A DNA stretch of 64,000 nucleotides from Gammaproteobacteria bacterium (lineage in GTDB: Bacteria; Pseudomonadota; Gammaproteobacteria; Acidiferrobacterales; Sulfurifustaceae): assembly GCA_004298065.1 (NCBI GenBank), contig SCRL01000034.1, forward strand, positions 30,487 to 94,486, written 5' to 3'. This document shows, in pieces, positions 7,085 through 19,872 of this stretch (positions are counted from its first letter, which is position 1; every line of letters begins with the position of its first letter). The notes beneath the pieces were generated by a model. It did no database searches. It saw only the letters and a list, made by a program, of their open reading frames with translations, and was not told the DNA's origin. The translations under genes and the position numbers were made by a program.

Positions 7085-8311
7085 TCAGGCGGCGGGGGCT
7101 TTATCCAGCCCAAACGCGCTATGCAGCGCCCGCACGGCCAATTCCAGGTATTTCTCGTCCACCACCACCGAAATCTTTATCTCCGAAGTCGAGATCATCT
7201 GGATGTTGATGCCCTCGTCCGCCAGGGTCTTGAACATCTGGCTGGCGATGCCGGCGTGCGAACGCATGCCCACGCCGACGACGGAGATTTTCACGATCTT
7301 GTCGTCGCCCGTTACCTCGCGCGCCTTCAGGTCCTTCGCGACCCGCTGCAGTATATCGAGCGCCTTCTTGTAATCCGCGCGGTGCACGGTGAAGGTAAAG
7401 TCGGTGGTGCCGTCGGCGCCGACGTTCTGCACAATCATGTCGACATTGATATTCCCCTTGCCGATGTCGCCCAGAATCTGCGCGGCGATACCCGGCTTGT
7501 CCGGCACGCCCCGGATCGTGATCTTGGCCTCGTCGCGGTTGAAGGCGATGCCTGAAATAAGCGGCGCTTCCATCTCGTTTTCCTCGTAGGTAATGAGCGT
7601 GCCGGGCCCTTCCTCGAAGGACGACAGCACGCGCAGCGGAACCTTGTACTTGCCGGCAAACTCGACCGAGCGGATCTGTAACACCTTGGAGCCGAGCGAT
7701 GCCATCTCGAGCATCTCCTCGAAGGTGATCTTGTCGAGCCGGCGCGCCTGCGGCACCACGCGCGGATCGGTGGTGTAGACGCCGTCAACGTCGGTGTAGA
7801 TCTGGCACTCGTCGGCCTTGAGCGCCGCGGCGAGCGCGACGCCGGTAGTGTCGGAGCCGCCGCGCCCGAGCGTGGTGATGTTGCCGTGCTCGTCCACACC
7901 CTGGAAGCCGGCGACCACGACCACGCGTCCCTGCTGTAGGTCGTCGCGCATGCGCGTCTCGTCGATCTTGAGGATGCGCGCCTTGCCGTAGGCGTTGTCG
8001 GTGAGAATGTGCACCTGGCTGCCGGTGTAGGAACGCGCCGGACAGCCGATCTTCTCGAGCGCCATGGACAGCAGCGCGATCGTCACCTGCTCGCCGGTCG
8101 CGATCGCGACGTCGAGCTCGCGCGCCGGCGGCTCGGCATGAACGCTCTTGGCAAGTTTGATCAGGCGATCGGTCTCGCCGCTCATGGCGGACACGACCAC
8201 GACCATGTCGTGGCCGGCGGCGCGGAAGCGCTTCACCTTTTCGGCGACCGCCATGATGCGTTCGGGGCTCCCCACCGAGGTGCCGCCGTATTTCTGGACA
8301 ATCAGTGCCAT
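7085..8311 (-). CDS. lysC: Aspartokinase, lysine/threonine-sensitive type with two ACT domains
   Basis: A 408-residue monofunctional aspartate kinase that phosphorylates L-aspartate in the first step of Lys/Thr/Met and diaminopimelate synthesis. The N-terminal kinase motif KYGGTSVG is at 7-14, the Ser/Thr-rich GRGGSDTTG near 150, and two C-terminal ACT domains at about 265-400 (one with [17 protein letters not shown], the next with [14 protein letters not shown]), the allosteric sites. The length fits the 400-410-residue class whose gene can encode both alpha and beta subunits from an internal start. The gene lies between alaS and csrA, the usual gammaproteobacterial place. Confidence 0.96.
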   Translation of the reverse strand: MALIVQKYGGTSVGSPERIMAVAEKVKRFRAAGHDMVVVVSAMSGETDRLIKLAKSVHAEPPARELDVAIATGEQVTIALLSMALEKIGCPARSYTGSQVHILTDNAYGKARILKIDETRMRDDLQQGRVVVVAGFQGVDEHGNITTLGRGGSDTTGVALAAALKADECQIYTDVDGVYTTDPRVVPQARRLDKITFEEMLEMASLGSKVLQIRSVEFAGKYKVPLRVLSSFEEGPGTLITYEENEMEAPLISGIAFNRDEAKITIRGVPDKPGIAAQILGDIGKGNINVDMIVQNVGADGTTDFTFTVHRADYKKALDILQRVAKDLKAREVTGDDKIVKISVVGVGMRSHAGIASQMFKTLADEGINIQMISTSEIKISVVVDEKYLELAVRALHSAFGLDKAPAA

Positions 8312-8359
8312 GGAAACGTCGGGGGACGATTCAAAGGGCGCAAATTATGGGTGCTTTTG

Positions 8360-8382
8360 CCCTTTGAGTAAACAGCAAAGGG
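8360..8382. terminator. Short hairpin between alaS and lysC
   Basis: CCCTTTG and CAAAGGG form a 7-bp stem around a 9-base loop in the 93-bp gap. On the plus strand it is followed by GGATTTTT, but on the minus strand (the coding direction) no T tract follows. It may be a processing or pausing hairpin rather than a terminator. Confidence 0.3.
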
Positions 8383-8404
8383 GGATTTTTAAAGCGATCA
8401 GACC

Positions 8405-11005
<2,601 letters not shown>

Positions 11006-11016
11006 GCGAATCGGGC

Positions 11017-11466
11017 CTACTCCTGCCCGCGCGGATTCAGTGCCTGCTGTATCTGGTCGAACGTAAAGCCTCGATATTGCAAAAAACGCGCCTGTTTGGC
11101 GCGTTCGCTCAAACTCTTCGGTGCCCGACCGCCGAACTTCTGGCGGTGCACGCGCCGTATCTCATTCAGCCACTCGGCGCTGCCGGTGTCGAGCCAACGC
11201 TCGATGGCTTCCTCGGCAACGCCCTTCTCCTGCAACTCTCTGCGGATGCGCAGCGGTCCGTAACCGCGGCGCTTACGGGCGCTTATGAGCGTCTCGACAA
11301 AGCGCTCATCCGATAACAGATGCTCCGCCTCGAGCGCGGATACCGCCTGTGCGGCGACCTCCGCCGCACACCCCTTTTTTACAAGCTTGTCTTCGAGTTC
11401 CCGACGACTGTACTCGCGACCGGTGAGCCACCTTAGCGCCAGTGTTCGGGCGCGCGGAAGGTCAAT
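11017..11466 (-). CDS. recX: RecX regulator of RecA, probable AUU start
   Basis: A helical three-repeat RecX protein that caps or inhibits RecA filaments. The frame reads [20 protein letters not shown] in the first repeat, [20 protein letters not shown] in the second, and [19 protein letters not shown] in the third. There is no in-frame ATG, GTG or TTG until residue about 78 (TTG at 11235), inside the domain. Upstream, an in-frame ATT (11464-11466) is preceded by GGAGGCGGAG, and an in-frame CTG lies nearer recA. Taking ATT gives 149 residues, the usual RecX length. The start is inference; the reading frame is certain. The gene lies directly after recA (17-bp gap from the recA stop). Confidence 0.85.
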   Translation of the reverse strand: MDLPRARTLALRWLTGREYSRRELEDKLVKKGCAAEVAAQAVSALEAEHLLSDERFVETLISARKRRGYGPLRIRRELQEKGVAEEAIERWLDTGSAEWLNEIRRVHRQKFGGRAPKSLSERAKQARFLQYRGFTFDQIQQALNPRGQE

Positions 11467-11483
11467 CTCCGCCTCCGACGGCT

Positions 11484-12530
<1,047 letters not shown>

Positions 12531-12635
12531 GCCGGATGCTCCTGCGGTCTGCCCGCTTTAAAATGGTTTGATTACGCGGACAGGAATTATTTCATACTCT
12601 CCGGAGGCGGCCTAGGGGCGCGACCGGCGTGCAAT

Positions 12636-13139
12636 TCAGCGCAGAAAATCCAGCAGCCCCTGCAATGCCGTGATAACGGACTGGCGCCGTACCGCCTCGC
12701 GGTCACCGTTGAAATGAAGTTTCACCGATTTTGTCTCGCGCTTCTTCCCGGCCCAGGCGAAACACACGGTACCGACCGGTTTCTCCGGCGTGCCGCCGCT
12801 GGGCCCGGCGATACCGGTAACGGCAAGCGCCACTTGCGCGTGCGAGTGCTTGAGCGCTCCGTCGGCCATCTCGCGCGCGGTCTGCTCGCTCACGGCGCCG
12901 AAGCGGGCCAGCGTCGCAGTCTTCACGCTCAGCAGCTCGCGCTTGGAAATGTTGGTGTAGGTGACGAAACCGCGGTCGAACCACTCGGAGCTGCCGGCCA
13001 CGGAGGTCACGGACTGCGCCACCCCACCGCCGGTGCAGGACTCGGCGGTGGCCAGCATCAATCCGTGCTTTTTCAGGATATGCCCGACTTCCCGGGCGAG
13101 CGCCTCGAGGTCCACGGTGGAGGTAGAGTCAGCGGCCAT
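12636..13139 (-). CDS. pncC: NMN amidohydrolase (CinA C-terminal domain, PncC)
   Basis: A 167-residue stand-alone CinA C-terminal domain. The signature ATAESCTGGGVAQSVTSVAGSS lies at about 35-56, with GFVTYTNISKRELLSV after it and VTGIAGPSGGTPEKPVGTV near 115-133. It deamidates nicotinamide mononucleotide to NaMN in NAD recycling. It commonly sits just upstream of recA, as here. The ATG at 13139 is two bases after the stop of the TauE-type permease gene, suggesting translational coupling. An in-frame ATG six codons earlier (overlapping the permease) is the alternative. Confidence 0.9.
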   Translation of the reverse strand: MAADSTSTVDLEALAREVGHILKKHGLMLATAESCTGGGVAQSVTSVAGSSEWFDRGFVTYTNISKRELLSVKTATLARFGAVSEQTAREMADGALKHSHAQVALAVTGIAGPSGGTPEKPVGTVCFAWAGKKRETKSVKLHFNGDREAVRRQSVITALQGLLDFLR

Positions 13140-13141
13140 AC

Positions 13142-13936
13142 CTATAATAATCCCCATAGCATCCGCACCCCGAGAATGGCCACAAAGGCGGCGAAGATCC
13201 GCCGCAATACGGTTTCCGACAGGCGGTGGGCGAGCCGCGCCCCGAACGGTGCCGCCAGGGTGCTGGCCGCGACGATGCCGACAAACGCCGGCAGCACGAC
13301 ATAGCCGACGCTCCATGGCGGCAACCGGGGATCGCCGAAGCCGGCAACAACATACCCGGCGGTGGACGCCACGGCGATCGGCAGGCCGATGGCGGCCGAG
13401 GTGGCGATCGCCTGGCGCACCGGCACGCTGCACCAGGTCATGAACGGCACCGACAGCGAGCCGCCGCCGATGCCGAACAACGCCGAGGCCACGCCGATGA
13501 CCGCGCCGGCGACGCTCATGCCGATGCCGCCCGGCAGGCGCCGGTGCGCCGCGGTCGCCGTGGTGCCGCGCGCGAACTGCGCCGCGACCGCGAACATGAA
13601 AACCACGAACATGATCTGGAGCGTGCGGCTCGCAAGCACGTCGGCGACGGCGGCGCCGGCCAGACTGCCTGCGACGATACCCGGGGCGATTTTCCGGAAG
13701 ATGGCCCAGTTCACGGCGCCACGGCGCTGGTGCGCCAGCATCGAGGAGATGGCGGTAAAGACGATGGTCGCAAGCGAGGTACCAAGCGCCGCCTGCATAA
13801 TGATCGAGCGGTCCACTCCCTGCATCTCGAACACGATCACCAGCACCGGCACGATGAGCGCGCCGCCGCCGATACCGAGCAGCCCGGCCATGGTGCCGGC
13901 AAGCGCACCCATCACGGCAAGAGTCAGGAATTCCAC
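13142..13936 (-). CDS. TauE/SafE-family membrane permease
   Basis: A 264-residue integral membrane protein of the TauE/SafE (TSUP) family. Eight or so hydrophobic segments are arranged as two repeats, each containing a glycine-rich GIGGGALIVPVL or GIGGGSLSVPFM motif (about residues 21-32 and 172-183), the family hallmark. Members export sulfite, sulfoacetate or other sulfur organics, or take up small acids. The sulfur-oxidation genes elsewhere in the window make sulfite or thiosulfate plausible, but no substrate can be assigned. It lies directly upstream of pncC. Confidence 0.85.
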   Translation of the reverse strand: MEFLTLAVMGALAGTMAGLLGIGGGALIVPVLVIVFEMQGVDRSIIMQAALGTSLATIVFTAISSMLAHQRRGAVNWAIFRKIAPGIVAGSLAGAAVADVLASRTLQIMFVVFMFAVAAQFARGTTATAAHRRLPGGIGMSVAGAVIGVASALFGIGGGSLSVPFMTWCSVPVRQAIATSAAIGLPIAVASTAGYVVAGFGDPRLPPWSVGYVVLPAFVGIVAASTLAAPFGARLAHRLSETVLRRIFAAFVAILGVRMLWGLL

Positions 13937-13992
13937 GTGTGGTTATTCTTGGACGGTGATCGGCTCAGTCTAGCGTGGCGTGCGCATCCGGG

Positions 13993-15372
13993 TCACTTGG
14001 CAAGCGTCGCCGGCCCGAGCAGCGTGTCCGGCAGCCAGGTGGCGATGCCCGGGAAAACGCACAGAATCACGATGCCGAGCGCCATCAACAACACGAACGG
14101 TAGCGCCCCCCGGAGAATGGTCGGCAGTTTCACGTCCGGGGCGATGCCGTTGATGACGAACAGGTTCAGCCCCACCGGCGGCGTAATCAGCCCGATTTCC
14201 ATGTTGACGGTCAGAATCACCGCGAACCAGTAGGGATCGAAGCCCGACTGCACGACGATGGGGTAAAGAATCGGCGCGGTCATGAGGATGATGGCCACCG
14301 GCGGCAGGAAGCAGCCGATGACGAGTAGAAACACATTGATGACCCCGAGCAGCAGCCAGCGGTTGATCTCGAGCGCGGCGATACCGGCGGCGACCGCTTG
14401 GGTGACATAGAGCGAAGACATCATGTAGCTGAATAACTCGGAGGCGGCGATGATCATCATGATCATCACGCTCTCACGGGTGCTGTCGCGGAAAATGTTC
14501 CACAACTCGCCTGGGCGCCACATGCGGTAGATCACCACCACGAGCACGACGCAGAACATCGCCCCCACGCCCGCGGCCTCCGACGGGGTCGCCACGCCAC
14601 CGTAGAGCACGTACAAGATACCGACGATGATGGCGAGGAACGGCAGCACTTTGGGCAACACCGCGAACTTCTCGCGGAACGAGAAGCGCCGAGCCATGTC
14701 GCTGAAGCCGCCATCGCGCCCTCCCTGGCGCGCGGCCCTCGACTCGGTCCCATCGCCGAAATGCCAGCCACGGCGCCAGGCAAGGAACAACGTCCAGCCG
14801 ATGAACATCAGCGTCAGCAGGATGCCCGGTCCGACACCGGCAAGAAACAGCCGACCGATCGAGGTTTCGGTCGCGACGCCGTAAACGATCATGGTAATAC
14901 TCGGTGGAATCAGGATGCCGAGCGTGCCGCCGGCGGCAATCGAGCCGGTGGCGAGGTCGTCGGGCACGCCACGCTTGCGCATCTCCGGGATGCCCATCTT
15001 GCCGATGGCGGCGCAGGTCGCGGGCGACGAGCCGGACAGCGCGGCGAACACCGAGCAGGCGCTGAGATTGGCGATGACGATGCCGCCGGGGACGCGGTTC
15101 AGCCAGCGGTCGAGCGCGATATAAAGGTCGCGCCCCGCGGGCGACGAAGCCACGGCCGCACCCATGAGGATAAACATGGGCAACGCCACGAGCGCAAAAC
15201 TCGCGATGCCGCCGAAAAACTTCTCCGCGAGAATGCCCAGGGAATCCGGCCCCTGGAACGCGACCAGGAAGGCGACCGCGACGAAACCGAGGCCGAAGGC
15301 GATGGACATGCCGGTGCCGAGCAGCAGGATCGTCACCAACCCGATCAGCAGGCCGATTTCGAGCGGGCTCAT
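13993..15372 (-). CDS. TRAP transporter large permease (DctM family)
   Basis: A 459-residue protein with about 12 hydrophobic segments, starting MSPLEIGLLIGLVTILLL. It contains the DctM-type GSSPATCAAIGKMGIPEM region and GVMEIGLITPPVGLNLFV-like repeat (written here as NMEIGLITPPVGLNLFV). It forms the sodium-driven transport channel of a TRAP system together with the DctQ subunit, whose stop it overlaps by 4 bp. The longer upstream frame overlaps dctQ and is rejected. The TRAP set faces a malonyl-CoA-synthetase-like gene, as in MatPQMAB-type malonate systems, so malonate is the leading candidate substrate (inference). Confidence 0.9.
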   Translation of the reverse strand: MSPLEIGLLIGLVTILLLGTGMSIAFGLGFVAVAFLVAFQGPDSLGILAEKFFGGIASFALVALPMFILMGAAVASSPAGRDLYIALDRWLNRVPGGIVIANLSACSVFAALSGSSPATCAAIGKMGIPEMRKRGVPDDLATGSIAAGGTLGILIPPSITMIVYGVATETSIGRLFLAGVGPGILLTLMFIGWTLFLAWRRGWHFGDGTESRAARQGGRDGGFSDMARRFSFREKFAVLPKVLPFLAIIVGILYVLYGGVATPSEAAGVGAMFCVVLVVVIYRMWRPGELWNIFRDSTRESVMIMMIIAASELFSYMMSSLYVTQAVAAGIAALEINRWLLLGVINVFLLVIGCFLPPVAIILMTAPILYPIVVQSGFDPYWFAVILTVNMEIGLITPPVGLNLFVINGIAPDVKLPTILRGALPFVLLMALGIVILCVFPGIATWLPDTLLGPATLAK

Positions 15373-15896
15373 TCGGCCTCCTCCGGTTGCATGTCGAATG
15401 GCGTTGCGCGTCCTGTCACCAGACACAGGATGTCGGCGACGTACTGCAAGGCGAGCAGCCCCATGCCTACGGGCAGCGGCAACAGCGGGATCCACAGCGG
15501 CAATGCCCAGACGGTCTCGGTGCGCCAACCGCCGGCGAGCGCTTCATGGAAATAACGCCAGCCGTACCAGGCGACGACCACGCAGAATATCAGCGACATC
15601 AGCGAGCCGAATAGTGCAAGCACAAAACGGACACGGTGTTTCACGTACAGCGGTACCAGGTCCACATTGACGTGACCCTTGTGCAGCAGCACGTAGGGCG
15701 CGCCAATGAAGGTGGAGGCGACGATGGCGTAGGTAACGAAGTCGCTCTGCCACACGGTCGAGGCGTTGAGGAAATAGCGCATCACGACCATCTGGCAGAC
15801 CACGACACCGGCGGCCGCCAACAGCACCGCGGCGGCGACGCCGCAGACCTGCGACAACCGGCGTACGAGGTTAACGAAGACGTCCAGGACGGACAT
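15369..15896 (-). CDS. TRAP transporter small permease (DctQ family)
   Basis: A 175-residue membrane protein with four hydrophobic helices. It has the DctQ pattern: VVMRYFLNASTVWQSDFVTYAIVASTFIG, a conserved GAPYVLLHKGHVNVDL, and VVAWYGWRYFHEAL. It serves as the scaffold subunit for the DctM channel. I choose ATG at 15896 (MSVLDVF) because the alternative ATG at 15920 lies inside an 11-bp-stem hairpin between dctP and dctQ. Neither has a strong Shine-Dalgarno sequence, so re-initiation after dctP is likely. Confidence 0.88.
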   Translation of the reverse strand: MSVLDVFVNLVRRLSQVCGVAAAVLLAAAGVVVCQMVVMRYFLNASTVWQSDFVTYAIVASTFIGAPYVLLHKGHVNVDLVPLYVKHRVRFVLALFGSLMSLIFCVVVAWYGWRYFHEALAGGWRTETVWALPLWIPLLPLPVGMGLLALQYVADILCLVTGRATPFDMQPEEAE

Positions 15897-15907
15897 CGGG
15901 AGACATC

Positions 15908-15934
15908 GGCCGGGCGCCATGTCGGCGCCCGGCC
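15908..15934 (-). promoter_or_regulatory. Intercistronic hairpin between dctP and dctQ
   Basis: A perfect 11-bp G/C-rich inverted repeat (GGCCGGGCGCC with GGCGCCCGGCC) encloses a 5-base loop, just after the dctP stop. Such hairpins often stop or stabilise transcripts so that the binding protein is made in excess over the permeases. No T tract follows, so attenuation or RNA-end protection is more likely than full termination. Confidence 0.6.
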
Positions 15935-15940
15935 TGGGGT

Positions 15941-16951
15941 CTACTTGACGCTCAACGCCTTGGCCAGCAGCTCCTTGCCGCCGGGGACCTTCTCGGCGAA
16001 GTTCTTGTAGGCGGTCTGGTCGGCGAGCTTTTTCCAGGCGGCAAACTGCTCGGCGTTCATGGTCACGACCTTAACGCCGGCTTTCTTGAATACCTCAACC
16101 GATTTGTCGTCGAGCTTCTTGGCCTCGCCGAGGAAGTACGTTTCCGACTTCTTCGCCGCCGCCATCAGCGCGTCCTGCTGCTTCTTATTGAGCTTGTCCC
16201 AGGTTTTCTTCGATACCAGCACCGGCTCGTACATGAACCAGAGCGCGTAGTCGCCCGGCGCGGTGTAGCACTTGACCAGCTCGTACAGCCGGAACGACAC
16301 GAAGCTGCCGGAACTCGTGTTGGTCGCGTCGAGCACGCCGGTCTGCATACCGGTGTAAATCTCGGAGCTCGCCATCGACGAGATCGACGCGCCGGCGCCG
16401 GCGAGCATTTGCTCGAATGCCGGTCCGGCCGCGCGTGTGACCTGGCCCTTGATGTCGTCCGGCATCAGAATGCAGCTTTTCTTGGAGGCGAAACCGCCCG
16501 CGAGCCAGGCGTCGGCCAGCACCTTGGCGCCGGCATCCTCGATTATTTTCTTGATGTCGGCCATGAACGGCGAGGCGTTGAGCCGCTTCGCGTGGTCGTG
16601 GTTCTTGACCAGCCCCGGCATGAGCGTGGCGCTGAACTGCGGATGCCGGCCGCTGGCGTAGTCGAGCGGCAGCGCGGTCATGTCGAGCTGTCCCTTGGTG
16701 ATGGCGCCCCACTGCTCCTTGGCCTTGAACAGCGACTCGCCGGGATAAACCTGGATCTTGAGACCGACGTTGGCCTTCTCCACCTCGCGCGCGATGATCT
16801 GCACCATCTCGTCGCGTGCGTCGCCCTTGCCGCCGGGGAACTGGTGCGAGGCCTTGAGCACCATATCCGCCGCGGAGGCGGTGACGCTCAGGCCGAGACT
16901 GAATCCAACGGCGATCAACGAAGCCAGAACGGTCTTGTTTACTCGCAGCAT
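15941..16951 (-). CDS. TRAP transporter solute-binding protein (DctP family)
   Basis: A 336-residue periplasmic protein with a signal peptide (LASLIAVGFSLGLSVTASAA, cleavage about residue 28) followed by MVLKASHQFPGGKGDARDEM. DctP landmarks include the conserved Arg near QVTRAAGPAFEQML that binds a carboxylate and the GVLDATNTSSGSFVSFRLYE segment. ATG 16951 has GGAGG six bases upstream; the longer frame is rejected. The binding protein captures an organic acid for the DctQM channel; malonate is inferred from the divergent ligase gene. It is first in the three-gene unit, followed by a hairpin. Confidence 0.92.
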   Translation of the reverse strand: MLRVNKTVLASLIAVGFSLGLSVTASAADMVLKASHQFPGGKGDARDEMVQIIAREVEKANVGLKIQVYPGESLFKAKEQWGAITKGQLDMTALPLDYASGRHPQFSATLMPGLVKNHDHAKRLNASPFMADIKKIIEDAGAKVLADAWLAGGFASKKSCILMPDDIKGQVTRAAGPAFEQMLAGAGASISSMASSEIYTGMQTGVLDATNTSSGSFVSFRLYELVKCYTAPGDYALWFMYEPVLVSKKTWDKLNKKQQDALMAAAKKSETYFLGEAKKLDDKSVEVFKKAGVKVVTMNAEQFAAWKKLADQTAYKNFAEKVPGGKELLAKALSVK

Positions 16952-17124
16952 GACATCCTCCTGTTCTTTAGAAGTATTCGGGTTGCGCCATGCGGAAACG
17001 GTTCTGTCCGCGGCGTGACAACGACGGATCGTGCTGGAACGTATAATCGATATTATTATTTTGCAGTGGCAGTGGAGAGAATATTCGTAGTCGGCGTCAA
17101 CCCTGTCAAGCAGAAGCGATTCCT

Positions 17125-18642
17125 GTGAGCGAAAACGTCTACACACTCTTCGTCAGCCGGTTTCCGGCCGACCGGCGCGCGCCGTTTCTCGAAATACCCG
17201 AAGGCCGCGGCTACAGCTATGCCGACCTCGACACGGAGAGCGCCCGTTACGCCCGCTTCCTGGCCGGCCTCGGGCTCGTACCCGGCGACCGGGTGATGGT
17301 GCAGGTGGAAAAATCCCCTCAGGCGCTGTTTTTCTACCTCGCCTGCCTGCGCGCGGGATTCATCTACGTCCCGCTCAACACCGCATATCGTCAGGCGGAG
17401 ATCGAATATTTCCTCGATGACGCCACGCCACGCTTCGTGCTGTGCGATCCCGTGCAGCTCGACATGATCCGCGCGGCGGCAACGGCGCGCGGCGTCGCGC
17501 ACGTGCATGCGCTAGCCGCGGACGGCCGCGGCACACTGACGGAAGCGGCAGCGCGCGCGGCGCCCGACTTCGGCGTCGCTCCGGTCGCGGCCGACGACAC
17601 CGCCGTGATTCTGTACACCTCCGGCACCACCGGCCGGCCCAAGGGCGCGATGATCACGCACCGCAACCTCGCCGCCAACGGCCTGGTGCTTTCCCGCGCC
17701 TGGGGCTTCCGGCCAGACGACGTGCTGCTGCATGCCCTGCCGACCTTCCACATCCACGGCCTGTTCGTCGCCTGCCATTGCGTGCTGCTGAGCGGCGGCA
17801 AGATGATTTTTATGCCGAAGTTCGATGCCGCCGAGGTTATCCGGCACCTGCCGCGCGCGACCGTGTTCATGGGCGTGCCCACCTATTACACGCGTCTGCT
17901 CGCGCTGCCCGATTTCGGCGCCGAGGCATGTCGAAACATGCGACTTTTTACATGCGGCTCGGCGCCGTTGCTGCCGCAGACCTTCGAGGAGTTCCGCGCG
18001 CGCACCGGCCATACCATTCTCGAGCGCTACGGCATGACCGAAACCGGCATGAATACTTCCAACCCGCTCGATGGCGCGCGCCGCGCCGGTACCGTCGGCC
18101 CGGCGCTGCCGGGCGTGACGTTACGCGTCGTGGACATCGCCGGCCGCGAAGTCGCCTCCGGCGAGGTTGGCGAGCTGCAGGTCAAGGGCGACAACGTCTT
18201 CCGGGGCTATTGGTGTCAGCCGGACAAGACGCGCGAGGAATTCACCGCCGACGGCTTCTTCCGCACCGGCGATCTTGCGCGCCGCGACGCCGACGGCTAT
18301 GTCGCCATTGTCGGGCGCGCCAAGGATCTCATCATCACCGGCGGCCTCAACGTCTATCCGAAGGAAATCGAGAGCTACCTCGACAAGCTCGACGGCATCG
18401 CCGAGTCGGCGGTCATCGGCCTGCCGCACCCGGACTTCGGCGAGGCAGTCACGGCGGTGGTGGTGCGCCAACCCGGCCGCGACGACGTGGACGAACAAAC
18501 CATCTTGGCTGCGCTCAAGGGCGCCATCGCCGGATTCAAGGTACCAAAGCGGGTGTTCTTCGCGCCTGACTTGCCACGCAACACCATGGGCAAGGTGCAG
18601 AAAAATATCCTGCGCGAGCGTTATACCGCAGAGACACGCTGA
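17125..18642 (+). CDS. Malonyl-CoA synthetase-like acyl-CoA ligase
   Basis: A 505-residue ANL-family adenylating ligase. The AMP-binding loop YTSGTTGRPKG is near 163-173, YGMTETGMNTSNPLDGARRAGTVG near 300-322, TGDLARRDADGY near 385 and the catalytic-Lys motif TMGKVQKNIL near the C-terminus. Length and motifs fit MatB malonyl-CoA synthetase better than longer acetyl-CoA synthetases. GTG start at 17125. It is divergent from a TRAP operon over 173 bp, the classic context of malonate uptake and activation. No malonyl-CoA decarboxylase is nearby, so the product may feed fatty-acid synthesis directly (inference). Confidence 0.82.
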   Translation: MSENVYTLFVSRFPADRRAPFLEIPEGRGYSYADLDTESARYARFLAGLGLVPGDRVMVQVEKSPQALFFYLACLRAGFIYVPLNTAYRQAEIEYFLDDATPRFVLCDPVQLDMIRAAATARGVAHVHALAADGRGTLTEAAARAAPDFGVAPVAADDTAVILYTSGTTGRPKGAMITHRNLAANGLVLSRAWGFRPDDVLLHALPTFHIHGLFVACHCVLLSGGKMIFMPKFDAAEVIRHLPRATVFMGVPTYYTRLLALPDFGAEACRNMRLFTCGSAPLLPQTFEEFRARTGHTILERYGMTETGMNTSNPLDGARRAGTVGPALPGVTLRVVDIAGREVASGEVGELQVKGDNVFRGYWCQPDKTREEFTADGFFRTGDLARRDADGYVAIVGRAKDLIITGGLNVYPKEIESYLDKLDGIAESAVIGLPHPDFGEAVTAVVVRQPGRDDVDEQTILAALKGAIAGFKVPKRVFFAPDLPRNTMGKVQKNILRERYTAETR

Positions 18643-18648
18643 CAGGCG

Positions 18649-19872
18649 TCAGCCGCGCAACCAGTTCGCTAACTGGAACAAAACGAAACCCGTGGTGGTC
18701 AGCAAACCCGTCACCGGCACCCACAGCGGGTACACGCGGATACCGTCGGGACGCGGATACCGGCGCTTGATGCGCACCAGCGACAGGTTGATGAGCGCGA
18801 ACACCACGAGAATGACGAAGCTCGTGACCTTCGCGAGCGTCACGATCGGCAGCCACAACGCCAGCACCAGCACCAACGCCGTGACCACCGCAGTCGACAC
18901 CAGCGGCGTGCGCGTACGCCGGTGCACGTGCCCGAAGACCGCGTGCAACCAGCCCTCGCGGCTCATGCCGTAGAACACGCGCGCGGCCATGACGATCTGG
19001 ATGAGCGCGCCGTTGACCACGGCGAACAGACTGATGAGGCTGATGACTGCCGGCGACGAACCGGTGGTGCGCTCCCAGATGAGCGCCAGCGGCGCGCGCG
19101 ACTGCGACAACTCCGCCGGCGGCAAGGCGAGCACCGCCACCAGCGCCACCAGCAGGTAAAGCGTCGTCGAGGCGCCGATGGCAAGCAGGATCGCCAGCGG
19201 CAGGATGCGCGTCGGCTCCTTCACCTCTTCCGCCACGTTCACCATGTCCTCGAAACCGATGAAGGCGTAGAACGCGAGGAACGCGCCGAGCAGAATGCCC
19301 TGCCAGACCACGCCGTCAGGTGGCGGCAACAGCTCCGGCACCCGCGCGGGCAGTTCGGCAAGGCTGCCGCCGGCAACGAACAGGATGAGCAGCAAGCCGC
19401 CTACTTCGATCAGCGTGATGAACGAGGCAGCCATCACCGATTCGTCTATCCCCCACGCCGCAAGCATGCCGAGTGCCAACACCAATAGCACGATAGCAAG
19501 CCAATCCGGCACCGCGACGAATATATGCAGGTAACCGACAAAACCGTTGGCGATGGTGGCGGCGGAGACGATGCCGGTGAGAATGATCAGGAGGCCAACA
19601 AGGATGGACAGCGGCCGGAACCGCAGGCCATCCTGCACGTACACCGCCTCGCCGGCGCTCTTCGGATGACGCGCGGCCAGCTCGGCGTAGGACAGGCCGG
19701 TGAACCCGGCGAGCAACGCGGCGATGACGAACGACACCGGCGCGTACAGGCCGGCGGTTTCCGCGACCTTCCCGACGAGCACATAGATCCCGGCGCCGAG
19801 AATCGTGCCCAGACCGTAGAAAGTAATCTGGACCAGCGACAGCGAGCGCTTGAGCTCGGTCGTTTCAGCCAT
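18649..19872 (-). CDS. APC superfamily amino acid permease
   Basis: A 407-residue membrane protein of the APC superfamily, beginning MAETTELKRSLSLVQITFYG and GLGTILGAGIYVLVG, the conserved first-helix glycine motif that binds substrate. About 12 hydrophobic segments follow, including FIGFEDMVNVAEEVKEPTR, a second family signature. The larger frame upstream overlaps pgpA and is rejected; ATG at 19872 overlaps the pgpA end by 8 bp. The substrate (amino acid or polyamine) cannot be told. It converges on the acyl-CoA ligase gene with a 6-bp gap. Confidence 0.87.
   Translation of the reverse strand: MAETTELKRSLSLVQITFYGLGTILGAGIYVLVGKVAETAGLYAPVSFVIAALLAGFTGLSYAELAARHPKSAGEAVYVQDGLRFRPLSILVGLLIILTGIVSAATIANGFVGYLHIFVAVPDWLAIVLLVLALGMLAAWGIDESVMAASFITLIEVGGLLLILFVAGGSLAELPARVPELLPPPDGVVWQGILLGAFLAFYAFIGFEDMVNVAEEVKEPTRILPLAILLAIGASTTLYLLVALVAVLALPPAELSQSRAPLALIWERTTGSSPAVISLISLFAVVNGALIQIVMAARVFYGMSREGWLHAVFGHVHRRTRTPLVSTAVVTALVLVLALWLPIVTLAKVTSFVILVVFALINLSLVRIKRRYPRPDGIRVYPLWVPVTGLLTTTGFVLFQLANWLRG

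Noticed and set aside
12531..12635. LexA/SOS box upstream of recA
   Set aside because: No CTGT-N8-ACAG match; only a loose CCTGT with no partner half.
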